Source: Lenzites betulinus
Taxonomy: Eukaryota; Basidiomycota; Agaricomycetes; Polyporales; Polyporaceae
Direction of reading: 5' to 3'
Length of the DNA stretch: 64,000 nucleotides
Assembly: GCA_022264855.1 (NCBI GenBank)
Contig: JABYQU010000086.1
Span: 1 to 64,000 of the forward strand
How positions within the stretch are numbered: the stretch's first letter is position 1; each line of letters begins with the position of its first letter. Made by a program: the position numbers and the translations under genes. The notes beneath the pieces are model-generated. The model worked only from the letters and a program-made list of their open reading frames with translations. It searched no databases and was not told the origin of the DNA. This document shows positions 62,082 through 64,000 of the stretch, in pieces.

Positions 62082-64000
62082 CTTGAAGTTGAATCTAAGC
62101 GGGATTACAAGTGTTCGGAATATGGGTTGTGTACTGGATGAAGGCAATGCCGCGCGCGGAGGTGGCGGTGCGGCGGGCGGAGGAATGCGATCTCGATTCG
62201 CGGGGCATCGTGCGGGGAGGGCGTTGGATCTCCCTGATGCATTCGTGGACTCTGCGTCGAGGGGGGGCTTGTTGGCGTCGAGGGGGATTGTTGGCGTGCG
62301 AGGGGTGGGGAGGGGTGGGCTAATTTGCACGCGGTGGGGCACACGAAACTCGGTGAAAGACTCGTGTATTGGTGTACTACAACAGCGCACTCGTCGTGCT
62401 ACAAGCCAGCGCAATCCGCGCACTCGCAGACCGCGCAAATACACGCCGCGCAGACTCTGCGCACACAGACAGACACGGGCGCTTAATACGACACATCTCG
62501 CACGCACAAGTCCGCCCGCCTCTCTCTTCCGTACCGCGAGGACCCTCTCCCCGTACTTCCTGCGCTCGCCGCACTCGCCCTCTGACGATCTTGTACGCCC
62601 CTGTACGACGCGCCACGCCGCACTCGCGTCGGCACAAGTCCGTTGGCCGCGAGGTAAGCACCTTGCAAACAGCCTTTGTGGCCTCCCGCTGAAACAAGTC
62701 CGTCAGCGCGCGCGCACAGAAAACGCGCATGGGAGCACCTGCATCGAGGCGCATCGGCCACGCCAGCGCCGTTGAAGTCAGCCACGCGCACACACCCGGG
62801 AGCGAGCAAAAACGGACCCTTTGCGCACCTCCCATCTCACGGGCGCCTAAAACGCCATTCCGCGACTTCTTGTCTCCGCCGCCTCTCTTGCTTGCGCTCC
62901 CATCTGCCTCTCTCCGTCTGGTGTCCCGCCCGCGCCGTCCGCCCTCAATTTTGCGTCGCCGCGCACTGTGCCGAGTCAGCTGGAACGGCGAGTCTCCGAT
63001 ACCATGTAAGTACTTACCCTTATGTCGCCGTTCCTCTCGTCGGTGCGCCCGCCGGAGCCTCGCCGGCGTGTTCGCGTCGACGCCGGCACGCGCGAAGGCG
63101 TCCGCGCGAGCAGAGTTTTTGTCGCGGACTTGAGCGCGTTGCGCTGCAGGCCCGCGCACGACGAGAAGGGAGGCCCCGAGCGTCGTGCTTCGCGCGCGAG
63201 GTGCCGCCAAGGCCGGTAGTGTGCATCTTGCTGCGAGGAGGCAGCCGGACCTTGAACAGAGCCGGCTGGCCGCGCGCGCCTCGCGCATCAACGTAGGTGG
63301 GACGTGGCCGGCGTCGTGCAATGGAGAGGCGTTGGTGGGAGAGCGGCGGAAAAGGGAGGCGCGACTCGGCGTGCGATCCGAGTGGGCGCGACGACGGCGA
63401 GAGCAAGGCCCGGGGGAAGACCCGCCCCGCGAGCGCAGGTGGGAGGCCGCCGCGACATGGCTCGACGCGACGAGACGTCGCTCGCGCGCGGCCGGAGAAC
63501 GACGTGGGTGGGAGGCGCATGATGAGCGGCGCCGAGGGTATGTGCGTGAGGCGGCGCGGGATGTGCGGAGTGTACAAGAGCCCCGGTGGCCGCGCGACGA
63601 CGAGACGTAGTCGTCGACGGCAAGAGCGAGGCCCGGGGTGAATACTCGCCCCGCGAGCACGCCGTGAGCACGAACGCAGGCCGGGAGGCCGCCGCGGCGT
63701 TGTACGATGTATGCGACAAGGAGTCGCTCGCACGCAGACGGCAAACGACGTCGGTGGGAGGCGCAGAACGGTGGGAGGCGTGCCGTGGCGCGCGCCGGCG
63801 GCGAGCGATGTGAGAACGCTTGCCTGGTCGCCGCCTGGAACTCGCAGGGCTTCCTTGCACAGTATGAGTACGATCCGAAGCGAGCGAAGGCTGATAAACG
63901 TACCAGGACGACTTCACAGCGCGACGCCAGCTCCGCGGCGGCATCTGGGAGCTGGGCTTGGTCCTCGCCGACGCAACAAGAGCCAACGATGCTCTCCACG
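60847..64000. repeat. Tandem unit 6 (partial, cut by window end)
   Basis: This is the start of a sixth copy. It has the unit 1 methyltransferase allele but lacks the transposon (empty site 61657-61659), a combination not seen in the other units. Confidence 0.97.
63020..64000 (-). pseudogene. Decayed exon-cassette gene, copy 6 (cut by window end)
   Basis: Only the 3' exon, the 50-nt intron and most of the preceding exon are visible, all in the unit 1 form. The 277-residue 3' frame is open. Confidence 0.42.

Noticed and set aside
1..64000. rDNA array
   Set aside because: Unit length and tandem layout suggested rDNA, but no small- or large-subunit rRNA signature is present and the unit encodes spliced protein genes.

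Overview
The window is one tandem array from a fungal nuclear genome, most likely an agaricomycete basidiomycete. This is inferred from short introns with GTRAGT donors, CTNAY-type branch sites and CAG/TAG acceptors, overall GC-richness, and an intact six-exon gene of fungal type. There are no bacterial operons, rRNA, tRNA or CRISPR arrays.

The same segment repeats head to tail. The window opens inside one unit, and the anchor CGCGTCTGGCAGG recurs at 1, 12921, 25458, 36870, 49462 and 60847. That gives five complete units (12,920, 12,537, 11,412, 12,592 and 11,385 bp) and a sixth cut off by the window end. Neither array edge is visible. The largest length differences come from a 1.46-kb transposon present in units 1, 2 and 4 only, and a 318-bp spacer deletion at the right ends of units 2 and 4. 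Linked SNPs show the units are mosaics of a few subtypes.

Layout of one unit (unit 1 coordinates). 1-2699, minus strand: a class I SAM-dependent methyltransferase gene, 309 aa, six exons; its last exon lies at the right end of the previous unit. Intron 2 holds the transposon, which has CACTG...CAGTG ends and an ACT target duplication (CACTA/EnSpm-like, non-autonomous). 2700-3637: methyltransferase promoter region. 3638-5877, minus: a decayed multi-exon gene built from tandemly duplicated exon-intron cassettes. 5878-6640: splice-like signals without a convincing gene. 6640-8000: degenerate repeats of about 290 bp. 8500-9000, plus: relic of a spliced gene with three well-formed introns. 9000-10640: no recognised gene. 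10647-11282, minus: hypothetical 211-aa protein behind a pair of mirrored CCAAT boxes. 11344-11405 and 12113-12174: two copies of a 62-bp 5' gene end with a start codon. 11403-11507, minus: truncated first exon of a membrane protein with its TATA box. 12175-12665: spacer, hairpin and methyltransferase 3' flank.

The methyltransferase is the only gene whose full structure I could rebuild. It is open in copies 2, 3, 5 and 6, so the array amounts to amplification of a methyltransferase gene, with two protein variants. Copy 4 and the neighbouring stretch at about 30.0-43.2 kb carry many one-base indels absent from the other units, which look like consensus errors.
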